A stretch of 64,000 nt of DNA from Methanobrevibacter sp. TMH8 (GTDB lineage Archaea; Methanobacteriota; Methanobacteria; Methanobacteriales; Methanobacteriaceae): assembly GCF_020148105.1 (NCBI RefSeq), contig NZ_JAHLZE010000023.1, positions 1-64,000 of the forward strand, read 5' to 3'. Position 1 is the stretch's first letter. Each line of letters begins with the position of its first letter. The position numbers and the translations under genes are program-made. This document shows, in pieces, positions 10,586 to 19,831 of the stretch. The notes under the pieces are model-generated. The model saw only the letters and a list, made by a program, of their open reading frames with translations. It was not told the origin of the DNA and did no database searches.

Positions 10586-10744
10586 ATGGATAAATATGTA
10601 TGTGAAATGTGCGGATATGTATATGACCCAGCTGAAGGCGATCCAGATAATGGAATAGATGCTGGTACTGCTTTTGAAGACTTACCTGATGATTGGGTTT
10701 GCCCATTATGTGGTGTTGGAAAAGATCAATTTTCTAAACAATAA
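10586..10744 (+). CDS. Rubredoxin (second of two)
   Basis: 52 residues starting [19 protein letters not shown] and ending [13 protein letters not shown], with all four cysteines. It is more canonical and more acidic than the copy at 10282. AAGGTGG precedes the ATG by five bases. The 142-base gap and separate ribosome-binding site suggest a duplicated gene pair that has diverged in surface charge, so the two may serve different partners. Confidence 0.96.
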   Translation: MDKYVCEMCGYVYDPAEGDPDNGIDAGTAFEDLPDDWVCPLCGVGKDQFSKQ

Positions 10745-10829
10745 TAAGTCTAACAAAAATAAATTTAAATAGTATTTAAATTTTAATAATTTTAATTTAT
10801 TATAAATTTTTTAAATCTAATTTCAATTG

Positions 10830-10848
10830 AACCATTTTATGAATGGTT
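10830..10848 (+). terminator. Hairpin with T-tract after the second rubredoxin
   Basis: AACCATT and AATGGTT form a 7-bp stem with a five-base loop, followed by a T-rich run. This fits a transcript end between the rubredoxin and ferritin genes. Confidence 0.65.
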
Positions 10849-10937
10849 TTTATTTTATTTGTTTTATTTTATTTTATTTTTTATTAACTTTAATTAATTC
10901 AAGAAAATCACTAATTAACATCTAAGAGGTGTTTTAT

Positions 10938-11450
10938 ATGGTAAGCGCAAAAATGGAACAAGCATTAAACAAACAATTAAATGCTGAAATGTATTCTGGA
11001 TATTTGTATTTAGCTATGTCTGCTTATTTTGAAGATACTGATTTAAGTGGATTTGCTAACTGGATGAGAGTTCAAGCTCAAGAAGAATTATCTCATGGAA
11101 TGAAATTCTATGATTATATTGTTCAAAGAGGTGCAAGAGTTTCACTTTCTGAAATTGAAAAACCTCAATCTCAATGGGATTCTCCAGTTGATGTATTTGA
11201 GCATGTTTTATCCCATGAAAAAGTAGTCTCAGGATTAATCAATGATTTAGTGGATTTAGCTATTGAAGAAAAAGATCACTCTACTAATAATTTCTTACAA
11301 TGGTTTGTAGCTGAACAAGTTGAAGAAGAAGAATCTGCTAGTGATGCTTTAAGTAAAGTTAAATTAGCTAGTAAAGCTTCTAATGGCTTATTTTTAGTTG
11401 ATTCTGATTTTGGTTCCAGGGTTTACACCCCAGATACTGCAGATAAATAA
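10938..11450 (+). CDS. Ferritin
   Basis: 170 residues. The ATG at 10938 is chosen because GAGGTG (10926-10931) lies six bases before it; an upstream in-frame GTG is part of that ribosome-binding site. Ferroxidase-centre residues of prokaryotic ferritin are in place: [12 protein letters not shown] (Glu), [16 protein letters not shown] (E and H), and [23 protein letters not shown]. It lacks the C-terminal cysteine module of rubrerythrin. It stores iron and consumes Fe2+ with oxygen or peroxide in the cytoplasm, which fits the neighbouring rubredoxins. Confidence 0.95.
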   Translation: MVSAKMEQALNKQLNAEMYSGYLYLAMSAYFEDTDLSGFANWMRVQAQEELSHGMKFYDYIVQRGARVSLSEIEKPQSQWDSPVDVFEHVLSHEKVVSGLINDLVDLAIEEKDHSTNNFLQWFVAEQVEEEESASDALSKVKLASKASNGLFLVDSDFGSRVYTPDTADK

Positions 11451-11453
11451 ATT

Positions 11454-11474
11454 AATAGCTAGTTTTTAGCTATT
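11454..11474 (+). terminator. Hairpin with T-tract after ferritin
   Basis: AATAGCTA pairs with TAGCTATT across a five-base loop just after the ferritin stop, followed by TTTATTTTTT. Confidence 0.65.
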
Positions 11475-11724
11475 TTTATTTTTTATATTTTTTAATTATT
11501 TAAAAATCTATATGCTATTTTTTATTTAAATATATTTATCTAGTTTTTATAAAAATAATTTAAAATATTATTGTTTATTAATTGCTTTTTTAAATTAAAT
11601 TTTAATTAAAAATATGATTAAAGAATATATATTTATATTTGAAAAATAGTTTAATGTAATATATAAATGAAAAATAAATGAGGATAATTAATTTATGAAT
11701 ATAAATTTAAATTAAATAAAAAAC

Positions 11725-11925
11725 TTATCCTCCATAAACTATTTGAATTATATGGATTTCATCTCCTTCTTTTATTAAAGATTCGTCATCAGCTAGTTCT
11801 CCATTTCTTTTAACAATAGTTGTTTCAGGATAAACATCTAACTCACTTAGAATATCTTTTATTTTTCTATCTTCTTTGAGATCTTTTTCTTCTTTTTTAT
11901 TTTCAAAAATTAATGTAAAACTCAT
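11725..11925 (-). CDS. ThiS/MoaD-like ubiquitin-fold sulfur carrier
   Basis: 66 residues of beta-grasp type ending in IVYGG. The C-terminal Gly-Gly is the site that an E1-like enzyme adenylates and converts to thiocarboxylate. The core TIVKRNGELADDESLIKEGDEIHIIQ matches ThiS/MoaD and archaeal SAMP-like proteins. It lies 116 bases downstream of the E1-like gene on the same strand, a typical pairing. Whether it serves molybdopterin (MoaE is at 4592-5044), thiamine or tRNA thiolation cannot be decided here. Confidence 0.85.
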   Translation of the reverse strand: MSFTLIFENKKEEKDLKEDRKIKDILSELDVYPETTIVKRNGELADDESLIKEGDEIHIIQIVYGG

Positions 11926-11963
11926 ATTAAACTCCTCATTTTATATTTTATTTTATATTTTAT

Positions 11964-12006
11964 TTAGCTATTTTTAGCTATTTTTAGGTATTTTTAGGTA
12001 TTTTTT
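11964..12006. repeat. 10-bp tandem repeat, four copies
   Basis: Units TTTTTAGCTA, TTTTTAGCTA, TTTTTAGGTA, TTTTTAGGTA follow one another with period 10 between the E1-like and carrier genes. Confidence 0.8.
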
Positions 12007-12041
12007 CTTCATTGATATTATAATTAAATATTATAAAAATA

Positions 12042-12794
12042 TTATAATTCTACAATATTAAATGAAGATAAATCTAATATATTAAATGTTAAAAGTTTTG
12101 GGGAATAAGTTACTTCTCCAACACCAGTTATAATTTTAAATGCTTCAAAAGCTTCTAAACATCCTACTATATTAGGATTAGGTCCTATAACTGGAGGAAC
12201 TCCATAATTCAATCCTTTAATTTTTTCTATTATTTCTTCATTTAATTTTTTGTTAGTAGATGGGAGTTGGAACATTTCTTCATAAGATTTTGTTTCTGGA
12301 GTGTAAACACTTACTTGTCCCATAGTACCATGAATAGCACCATGAACATAAGGTATGCCTAATTTTTTAGCAGCTCTACTTATTATAACACGAGTAACTA
12401 AATTATCTAATGCATCAATCACTACATCAGAATCTCCAATAACTTCTTCAACATTATCTTCATTTAATTCTTCATTAAATGCTGTAACTTCAACATAAGG
12501 ATTTATATTTCTTATTCTTTCTTTAGCTGAATAGCTTTTTTCTTTACCTAAAGTATCTAGTCCACTAATTAATTGTCTATTAAGATTTGATAAATCAAAT
12601 ATATCTTTATCAACCAGATTTATCTTACCTACACCCATTCTAGCTAATTGTTCTATTACAGATCCTCCAATACCTCCACAACCAATTACAGCTACTTTAG
12701 CATCTTTAAATCTTGATTGTTGACTTTTAGTCACTATACTCATTTGTCGACTTACAATTTCCCAATATCCCATTCCGATGTATCTTGTTGGCAT
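12042..12794 (-). CDS. E1-like ThiF/MoeB/HesA family adenylyltransferase
   Basis: 250 residues. The nucleotide-binding loop GCGGIGG (38-44) and the motifs DLSNLNRQ and VVIDALDN are those of E1-like enzymes that adenylate the C-terminal glycine of a ubiquitin-like carrier. The adjacent Gly-Gly protein is the probable substrate. The two CxxC pairs that bind zinc in canonical MoeB/ThiF are absent, and no cysteine is found in the usual crossover loop after YVHGAIHGTMGQ; the only nearby candidate is in NIVGCLEAFEAFK. This places it closer to HesA/TtuC-type variants. Activity beyond adenylation is uncertain. Confidence 0.85.
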   Translation of the reverse strand: MPTRYIGMGYWEIVSRQMSIVTKSQQSRFKDAKVAVIGCGGIGGSVIEQLARMGVGKINLVDKDIFDLSNLNRQLISGLDTLGKEKSYSAKERIRNINPYVEVTAFNEELNEDNVEEVIGDSDVVIDALDNLVTRVIISRAAKKLGIPYVHGAIHGTMGQVSVYTPETKSYEEMFQLPSTNKKLNEEIIEKIKGLNYGVPPVIGPNPNIVGCLEAFEAFKIITGVGEVTYSPKLLTFNILDLSSFNIVEL

Positions 12795-13136
12795 TTAATC
12801 ACTTTATTTATATTATTTTTTTATTATATTTTAATTTTTTTAATAATTTTTAATTATTTAATATATTTTATATAGAATTATTTAATTTTATATTCAAAAT
12901 TTAATTTTATATTGAATATTTAATTTTTATATAGAATTATTTGTTTTTATATTTAAAATTTAATTTTATATTGAATATTTATTTTTTATCATAATTTTTA
13001 TAATTAATATCAATTGTTATATAACGATAGTTATATTTTTATATTATGAAGTAGTTATATATAAATATTTTTATGAAACGTAATTTGTTTTATAAAAATT
13101 ATAAATATTAAAAATAATTCTTCAAAATATTGGAGT
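12795..13136. other. Intergenic region without a gene, includes a 59-bp repeat
   Basis: 342 bases between divergent genes. A block containing AAAATTTAATTTTATATTGA occurs at 12896 and 12955 (period 59). Downstream, GATAGTTATATTTTTATAT and TAGTTATATATAAATATTT provide TATA-like sequence for the HdrC-like gene. Confidence 0.6.
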
Positions 13137-13733
13137 ATGAATAAAATGAGTAAAATTAAAGAGGATAAAAGTTCACATAATCTCAATGATATCATCAAAA
13201 ATGATATAAAAGCACCTAGTGATTTAGGATTGTTAAAATGTGTTCAATGTGGTATGTGTACTTCTGTTTGTCCTGCTGCAGCTCACACAGATTATAATCC
13301 TCGAGATTTGGTAAAAAAAGTTTTAGATAATGAAGAAGATATAATTTCAGATGATAAAATATGGCATTGTTTCTATTGTTATAGTTGTCATAGTGTTTGT
13401 CCAGTCAATAATAGCCCATGTATCATTAATCAGATTCTCAGACAAAAAGCTATAGATAAAGGAATAGCTAAAGAACATGTAGAACCATTCGTAGCTTATG
13501 GTGAAACATTTTTAGAAATTGGAATTGGAGGAATGCCTAAAAAGTTTTTCTTTGATTTAAATCGTGATATTGAAGGATATTTAGATATTAAATCTGAAAT
13601 TGATAAAACAAGAGAGGAACTGTCATTAGGTCCTATCCAAATGCCAAAAAAATATATTAAAGAAGTTAATGAATTACTTAAAAATTCAAATTTTCAAAAA
13701 AGACTTAAAAAATTGAAAGATGATGAAGATTAG
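13137..13733 (+). CDS. HdrC-family iron-sulfur protein (heterodisulfide reductase subunit C-like)
   Basis: 198 residues with two 4Fe-4S motifs. Motif 1 is LKCVQCGMCTSVCPAAAHTDYNPRD minus its ends (CVQCGMCTSVCP), and motif 2 is CFYCYSCHSVCP, with the NPRDLVKKVL helix between, as in HdrC. HdrC passes electrons from the HdrA flavin to the HdrB disulfide-reducing centre. Here no hdrB or hdrA is adjacent. The next gene is the marker 16 protein. It could be the true HdrC encoded apart or a paralog serving another reductase; the C-terminal 90 residues are charged and not diagnostic. Confidence 0.75.
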   Translation: MNKMSKIKEDKSSHNLNDIIKNDIKAPSDLGLLKCVQCGMCTSVCPAAAHTDYNPRDLVKKVLDNEEDIISDDKIWHCFYCYSCHSVCPVNNSPCIINQILRQKAIDKGIAKEHVEPFVAYGETFLEIGIGGMPKKFFFDLNRDIEGYLDIKSEIDKTREELSLGPIQMPKKYIKEVNELLKNSNFQKRLKKLKDDED

Positions 13734-13946
13734 CTTGTTTATTGTTAGATTAACCTATTAACTATATAAAGATGAATTTTTATTTATTTACTATTCATGA
13801 AAAATATTTATTAAAATTTTATTATAAATAAAAATATAACAATTGTAATATTTATATAATATAAAAATAAACTACTATCTAAAATATTTAAAATATTTGG
13901 AAAATTAGATTCAAAAAAATTTAAAGAATTAAGAAAAGGTGATTCT

Positions 13947-15200
13947 TTGACAAAAAGAAGCTTAGATGATATAAAGAAGAAAATAAAAAATGGTGAAGCA
14001 AATATATTCACTGCACAAGAATTAAAAGAAGCAATTAGAGATGAAGAAGATATAAAATTCGAAGATGTTGATGTTGTAACTTGTGGTACTTGTGGAATTA
14101 TGTCTGGAACTGCAGCTATATTTCATATAGGTGTAGGTGAACCAGGAGTATTTAAAAAAGCTAAAAAAGTATATTTGAATGGAGTTCCAGCTTTTCCAGG
14201 GCCATGTCCAAATGAATTATTAGGTTCAATAGATGTTATAGTTTATGGTACAGAACATAGTGTAAAGGATCATGAATATGGTGGAGGATTTTTATTCAAA
14301 GATATCCTAGATGGAAAAGAAATCGATGTAGAAGTTGAATCTATTGAAGGTCAAAAATTAGAAACTAGTGTCACTATAGATGAAATTCCACGAGCTCAAA
14401 TAATTGGAACTCGAATGGCATTTAGAAATTATACTGCTTTCGTTAATCCTGAAAAAGATGTTGTTGGATCAATATTTAATGCAATACCTATGGAAGGAAC
14501 TTTAGATCAATTCACGTTCTCTGGATGTGGTGATTTAAATCCTCTACAAAATGATTATAATAGAAATGTAATAAAAGAAGGAACTAAAATTTTATTTAAT
14601 GGAGGTTCTGGTGTAGTCTTAGGTGATGGAACAAGAAGTTCTGATGCAAAACCAAACTTAATGTTAACTGGTGATATGCATAAAATGTCTTCTGAATATA
14701 TTGGAGGATTTAAAACAGGATCCGGTCCAGAAGTTTATGATTCAGTAGCTATCCCAATCCCAATTCTAAATGAACAAGTATTTAATGATGTTCAAATATT
14801 GAATAATGATATTCCACTAGTTATAGCTGATATTCACGGCCGACATTTACCAATAACAGAAACTAGCTATGATAAAGTATGGGATGGACTTGATGAAAGA
14901 CCAACATTTAAAAGTGAAAATTTCATTAAAGAAGAAAATATAGAAGTTCAAAAATCTTGTCCAACTAATGCAATCAATGATAATGGAACAGTTGACAGAG
15001 ATAAATGTTTTGGTTGTGGATTATGTGTTTATTTAACTAAAAATGATACATATCAAATGAATTTAGGATCAGTTGATGCAGAAATTAATAATAAAAATTA
15101 TAATATTCCAATAACCTGCAGACAATCTGACATACAAAGAGCCAAGAAAATCTCTTCTAAACTAAAACAATCAATTGTAGATGAAGAATTTGAATTATAA
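13947..15200 (+). CDS. Methanogenesis marker 16 metalloprotein (DUF39, homocysteine-biosynthesis family)
   Basis: 417 residues. Start is a TTG, chosen because AAAAGGTGATTC lies immediately before it and the protein then begins with the expected MTKRSLDDIKKKI. The body is DUF39, with conserved VVTCGTCGIMSGTAA, a second Cys in FSGCGDLNP, and NGGSGVVLGDGTR. The C-terminus has one 4Fe-4S site: SCPTNAI plus KCFGCGLC. DUF39 relatives take part in homocysteine formation from aspartate semialdehyde and sulfide in methanogens (MA1821 type); the exact role of the marker 16 branch is not settled. It is next to metY and metX, another homocysteine route. Confidence 0.85.
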   Translation: MTKRSLDDIKKKIKNGEANIFTAQELKEAIRDEEDIKFEDVDVVTCGTCGIMSGTAAIFHIGVGEPGVFKKAKKVYLNGVPAFPGPCPNELLGSIDVIVYGTEHSVKDHEYGGGFLFKDILDGKEIDVEVESIEGQKLETSVTIDEIPRAQIIGTRMAFRNYTAFVNPEKDVVGSIFNAIPMEGTLDQFTFSGCGDLNPLQNDYNRNVIKEGTKILFNGGSGVVLGDGTRSSDAKPNLMLTGDMHKMSSEYIGGFKTGSGPEVYDSVAIPIPILNEQVFNDVQILNNDIPLVIADIHGRHLPITETSYDKVWDGLDERPTFKSENFIKEENIEVQKSCPTNAINDNGTVDRDKCFGCGLCVYLTKNDTYQMNLGSVDAEINNKNYNIPITCRQSDIQRAKKISSKLKQSIVDEEFEL

Positions 15201-15706
15201 TATCTTTATAATTCTTTAAATTTTCTGATTTGAATTTTTAATTTTTTATGAAACTTTTTATATTTTTTTTATTTTTTCTAATTTTGATTTTTTATTAGAC
15301 TTTTTATATTTTTTTTATTTTTTCTAATTTTGATTTTTTATTAGACTTTTTATATTTTTTTATTTTTTCTAATTTTGATATTTTTTAATAATTTTAGTAA
15401 ATTATAATTTTTTATTAAAAAATAAAATAATAAAATAATAATTATAAAAATAATTTTTTTCAGGAACTTCTATAATAAAAATAATTAATAATAGTAATTA
15501 ATTTATTAAAAATAATAAGAAATTTTAATAGAAAGAATAACAAGATATAATAATTATAATAAATACTCATTATTAATAAGTTAAGCATTATATAAACTAT
15601 GTTTTAAAAAGTTTATAACTCAACTTTTAATTAATTTAATTAAATTTTATTAAATTTTAAATAAATTTATAATGAATTTATACTTGATTTTTACAAAGGT
15701 GTTATA
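15201..15706. other. Intergenic region without a gene
   Basis: 506 bases upstream of metY. The left part is the 46-bp repeat listed next; the right part is A+T-rich with AAAGGTG six bases before the metY ATG. Confidence 0.6.
15254..15381. repeat. 46-bp tandem repeat, three copies
   Basis: CTTTTTATATTTTTTT begins copies at 15254, 15300 and 15345, each followed by TTTTCTAATTTTGAT. Copy three is one T shorter. Confidence 0.85.
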
Positions 15707-17005
15707 ATGTCTAAAGATAATTCAAACAAAAAAAAATATGGAGATAAAACATTAGAAGTTCATGCAGGACATGAAGATCTTGGAAGTTCAAAATCTAGGG
15801 CTGTACCTATTTATCAAACAACTGCTTATGTTTTTGATGATGTAGATGATGCTAGAGAGAGATTTGCCCTTGAAAAATTTGATAATATTTATATAAGATT
15901 GAACAATCCTACTACTGCAGTATTTGAAGAAAGAGTAGCTGCACTTGAAAGGGGAGCAGCAGGACTTGCTCAATCTTCTGGAGCTGCTGCAATTACATTA
16001 TCAATCTTAAATATAAGTCTCTTAGGAGATAATATAGTTTCAGCTGATAATTTATATGGTGGAACTTTCAATGCTTTTAATTATACACTTCCTAAGTTAG
16101 GTAGAACTGTTAAATTTGTTAAATATGATGATTTATCATCTTATGAAGAAGCTATTGATGAAAAAACAAAGGGAATTTTTATTGAATCAATAGGAAATCC
16201 TAGATTAGATGTTCCTGATTTTGAAGCTATAGCTGAAATTGCACATAGAAACAATATACCATTAATTGTTGATAATACTACTGGTATAGGATTAGTTAAA
16301 CCAATAGAACATGGTGCAGATATAGTTGTTCACTCAGCTACTAAATATATTGGAGGTCATGGAAATAGTCTTGGAGGAGTTATTGTTGATTCTGGTAAAT
16401 TTGATTGGACTAATGGAAAATTTCCAGAATTTAGTGAACCTGAACCAAGTTATCATGGTTTAATATTTAGTGAAGCTTTTGGAGAGATTGCTTTTGCAGT
16501 TAAAGCTAGAACTCAATTACTTCGAGATATTGGAACCACTATTAGCCCATTCAACTCATTTCAATTAATTCAAGGTCTTGAAACTTTATCTTTACGAATG
16601 AAACAACATAGTGAAAATTCTCTTGAAGTTGCAAAATTCCTTGATTCTCACCCAGATGTAGCTTGGGTTATTTATCCTGGACTTGAAAATGATCCTTCTC
16701 ATGAATTAGCTACTAAATATCTTAAAAATGGTTATGGTGGATTAGTAGCTTTTGGAATAAAAGGAGGTCTTGAAGAAGGTAAAAAATTCATTAAAAATCT
16801 TGAACTTTTATCTCATGTAGCTAATATTGGAGATGCTAGATCTTTAGTTACTCATCCTGCTTCAACTACTCATTCTCAACTTTCCAAAAAAGAATTAGAA
16901 GAAGTTGGAATCTCTCAAGACTTCATAAGACTTTCAATTGGTCTTGAAAATGCTGAAGACATTATTGATGATATAGATCAGGCATTAAAAAAAGCAGTTG
17001 AATAA
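15707..17005 (+). CDS. metY: O-acetylhomoserine sulfhydrylase (MetY), PLP-dependent
   Basis: 432 residues, the length of MetY rather than the shorter MetB/MetC. The Schiff-base lysine is K213 in [10 protein letters not shown]. Other family segments are [39 protein letters not shown] and the C-terminal [14 protein letters not shown]. The enzyme combines O-acetylhomoserine with sulfide to give homocysteine and acetate. MetX downstream makes the substrate, and homoserine dehydrogenase at 22695 makes the precursor, so the window encodes most of this branch. Confidence 0.92.
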   Translation: MSKDNSNKKKYGDKTLEVHAGHEDLGSSKSRAVPIYQTTAYVFDDVDDARERFALEKFDNIYIRLNNPTTAVFEERVAALERGAAGLAQSSGAAAITLSILNISLLGDNIVSADNLYGGTFNAFNYTLPKLGRTVKFVKYDDLSSYEEAIDEKTKGIFIESIGNPRLDVPDFEAIAEIAHRNNIPLIVDNTTGIGLVKPIEHGADIVVHSATKYIGGHGNSLGGVIVDSGKFDWTNGKFPEFSEPEPSYHGLIFSEAFGEIAFAVKARTQLLRDIGTTISPFNSFQLIQGLETLSLRMKQHSENSLEVAKFLDSHPDVAWVIYPGLENDPSHELATKYLKNGYGGLVAFGIKGGLEEGKKFIKNLELLSHVANIGDARSLVTHPASTTHSQLSKKELEEVGISQDFIRLSIGLENAEDIIDDIDQALKKAVE

Positions 17006-17459
17006 ATAAAAATTTATTTTTTATTTTTTATTTTAATTTATTTTTTATAATAATTTTATAATTATTTTTTATAATTAATTTATAACTTTTTTATAATTAA
17101 TTTATAATTATTTTTTTTAAAAATTATGTAATTTTATTATAAATTTAATTTAATTAATTTATAATTTAATTATTCTAATCAATTTAATTTTTTTATTATT
17201 TTTATTTGATTATTAAAATTTTAACTATTTCTATAAATCATTATATTTTTGTATTATTTATTTAATAGGTATTATATTATTAATTCAAATCATTATATAT
17301 TTTCAATTTTTATAATAAATTATATTAATCTAGTAAGTAAATATAAATAAATAATAACAATTATTATAAAATATATAAAAATACAAAATATCATTAATAA
17401 TAATAATTAAAGAACTGAAAAACATATTAAAATTATAAAACTAAATAGCTGGAATTAAA
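17006..17459. other. Intergenic region, nothing recognised
   Basis: 454 bases between metY and metX, made of degenerate TTTATAATTA-type repeats. No strong ribosome-binding site precedes the metX ATG (TAGCTGGAATTAAA at 17447-17460), and no dyad or riboswitch fold was recognised. Confidence 0.5.
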
Positions 17460-18929
17460 ATGAAAAGAGAATCTGTAGGTATTGTTGAAACAAAATTTTT
17501 CAATATTAAAGGGGATTTAAAGTTAGAATCTGGAAAAACTTTGAGTGATGTTACTATTGCTTATGAAACCTATGGTAAATTAAATAAAGAAAAAAATAAT
17601 GCTATTTTAGTTTGTCATGCTTTATCTGGTGATGCACATGCAGCTGGATGGCATGAAGGTGATAGAAAACCTGGTTGGTGGGAAATATTCATTGGGCCGG
17701 GAAAAGCTCTTGATAGTGAAAAATATTTTATAATTTCTTCTAATATTCTTGGTGGATGTAGTGGTTCTACTGGTCCCTCTTCCATAAATCCAGCTACTGG
17801 TAAAACTTATAATCTTGATTTTCCAGTCATTACAATCAAAGATATGGTTAAAGCTCAAAAAAAGCTAATTGAAAGTTTAGAGATTAGTGAACTATTGGCT
17901 GTTGTTGGAGGTTCAATGGGTGGAATGCAGGTTTTACAATGGGCAGTTTCATATCCTGATATGGTTAAAAAAGCCGTGCCTATAGCTACTACAGCTCACT
18001 CATCTCCACAACAAATAGCTTTTAATGAAGTTGGAAGACAAGCTATTATTACAGATCCTAATTGGAACAATGGAGATTATTATGATAAAGAAGTTGGACC
18101 TAGAAATGGTCTTGCATTAGCTAGAATGGTTGCACATATCACTTATCTTAGTGATGAATCCATGTATGAAAAATTTGGAAGAGATCTTAAGGATAAAAAA
18201 GAAGTTAGCTATGATTTTTCAATGGATTTTCAAGTAGAAAGCTATCTTCATTATCAAGGAGATACATTTGTTAAACGATTTGATGCTAATTCATATCTTT
18301 ATATAACAAAAGCAATTGATTATTTCGATTTATCTAGTAATGGTTCTTTAATTGAAGGTTTAAAAAATATCAAATCTAAAATTCAAATTATAGCTATTGA
18401 TTCTGATTGGTTATATCCACCAGATCAATCTAAAGATATTCTTATGGCTTTAAATGCTAATGATATTGAAGTTAGCTATAGTGAATTAAAATCTAGTTAT
18501 GGTCATGATGCTTTCCTTCTTGAAGGAGGACAACTAAATTATGTTGTATCTAACTTTTTAACAAATACTTTAGTTAAAGATCTCATGAATGTAAATGTCT
18601 CAACTATTAAAAAAGATGCAGAAATTAAGGATGCAGCTATGTTAATGATGTCTGAACATGTAACTCATCTTCCAGTTATTACTGATGATAATATGTTACT
18701 TGGAATTGTTACAGCATGGGATTTATCTAAATCAATAGCTGTTAATTGTAGTAAACTAAATGATATTATGACTAAAGATGTTAAAACTTGTAAATCTAAT
18801 GAAACTATTGAAGTAATAGCTACTAAAATGAGAAAATATGATATTTCTTGTTTGCCTGTTGTTAATGATGAATATAAATTAGAAGGCATTATAACCACTG
18901 ATCAAATTAGTCACTTATTAAGTGATTAA
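17460..18929 (+). CDS. metX: Homoserine O-acetyltransferase MetX fused to two CBS domains
   Basis: 489 residues. Residues 1-365 form the alpha/beta-hydrolase Met[14 protein letters not shown], nucleophile S152 in GGSMGGMQ, a DSDWLYPP acid loop, and YGHDAFLLE with the catalytic His. Residues about 375-489 are two CBS motifs ([16 protein letters not shown], then the [20 protein letters not shown] repeat). CBS pairs bind adenosyl ligands such as SAM or AMP, so feedback by SAM is a reasonable inference. The fusion is known in archaeal MetX. It activates homoserine for MetY. Confidence 0.93.
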   Translation: MKRESVGIVETKFFNIKGDLKLESGKTLSDVTIAYETYGKLNKEKNNAILVCHALSGDAHAAGWHEGDRKPGWWEIFIGPGKALDSEKYFIISSNILGGCSGSTGPSSINPATGKTYNLDFPVITIKDMVKAQKKLIESLEISELLAVVGGSMGGMQVLQWAVSYPDMVKKAVPIATTAHSSPQQIAFNEVGRQAIITDPNWNNGDYYDKEVGPRNGLALARMVAHITYLSDESMYEKFGRDLKDKKEVSYDFSMDFQVESYLHYQGDTFVKRFDANSYLYITKAIDYFDLSSNGSLIEGLKNIKSKIQIIAIDSDWLYPPDQSKDILMALNANDIEVSYSELKSSYGHDAFLLEGGQLNYVVSNFLTNTLVKDLMNVNVSTIKKDAEIKDAAMLMMSEHVTHLPVITDDNMLLGIVTAWDLSKSIAVNCSKLNDIMTKDVKTCKSNETIEVIATKMRKYDISCLPVVNDEYKLEGIITTDQISHLLSD

Positions 18930-19100
18930 ACGGATTATATAAATGATAAAAGCATCTATTTAATTGTATTATTTAAAAAAATCCATTTAATTCAATTATT
19001 TAAAAAGAGTCCATATAATTGCATTATTTAAAATTTATATTTTAAACTTTTATTAGCTTTTTATTAATTGATATGAGTTTTATTATTAAAGGTTGATTTC

Positions 19101-19742
19101 ATGTTTGATAGAATTAGAGAAGATTTACTTATGGTCCGACTTAGAGATCCAGCTGCAAGAAGTAAATTTGAAATTTTCTTTTGCTATTCTGGCTTGCATG
19201 CTGTTTGGTATCATTTAATAGCTCATTATTTATGGAAACATGGTCATTGTCTTTCAGCAAGATGGATTTCTACAGTTAATAGATTTTTTACAGGAATTGA
19301 AATACACCCTGCTGCAAAAATTGGGCGTAGAGTCTTTATTGATCATGGAATGGGAGTAGTTATTGGTGAAACTACTGAAGTAGGTAATGATGTTTTATTA
19401 TATCAAGGAGTTGTTCTTGGAGGAACTAGTACAGTTAGAGAAAAAAGACACCCTACAATTGGAGATGGTGTTGTAATAGGTTCTGGAGCTCTTATTATTG
19501 GAGATATCAAACTAGGTAATGGTTCAAAAGTAGGAGCTGGTTCTGTAGTATTAAAAGATGTTCCTAATGGGGCTACTATTGTTGGAGTTCCTGGAAAGAT
19601 TGTCCATGAGAAAAGACCTTGTGCAATGGATCAAGAGCATCAAAAACTTCCAGATCCTATTGATGAAGCATTAAAAAATCTCATTGAAAAACAAGAAATC
19701 CTTGAAGAAGAAATAAATAAACTTAAAAATGAAAAAAATTAA
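19101..19742 (+). CDS. cysE: Serine O-acetyltransferase CysE
   Basis: 213 residues. The N-terminal helical part includes [20 protein letters not shown], and then comes the left-handed beta-helix of hexapeptide repeats (about 65-180) with [27 protein letters not shown] and [21 protein letters not shown]. It makes O-acetylserine from serine and acetyl-CoA for cysteine synthesis; the cysteine synthase is not in this window. The C-terminus ends in a charged coiled segment rather than a long regulatory tail. It follows metX by 171 bases on the same strand. Confidence 0.93.
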   Translation: MFDRIREDLLMVRLRDPAARSKFEIFFCYSGLHAVWYHLIAHYLWKHGHCLSARWISTVNRFFTGIEIHPAAKIGRRVFIDHGMGVVIGETTEVGNDVLLYQGVVLGGTSTVREKRHPTIGDGVVIGSGALIIGDIKLGNGSKVGAGSVVLKDVPNGATIVGVPGKIVHEKRPCAMDQEHQKLPDPIDEALKNLIEKQEILEEEINKLKNEKN

Positions 19743-19831
19743 ATGAATTATATATAAATTATATGGTATAATTAGGATATAATTGTAATATTATATATTT
19801 AATATATAAATTCATTAATAAAAAGGATATT

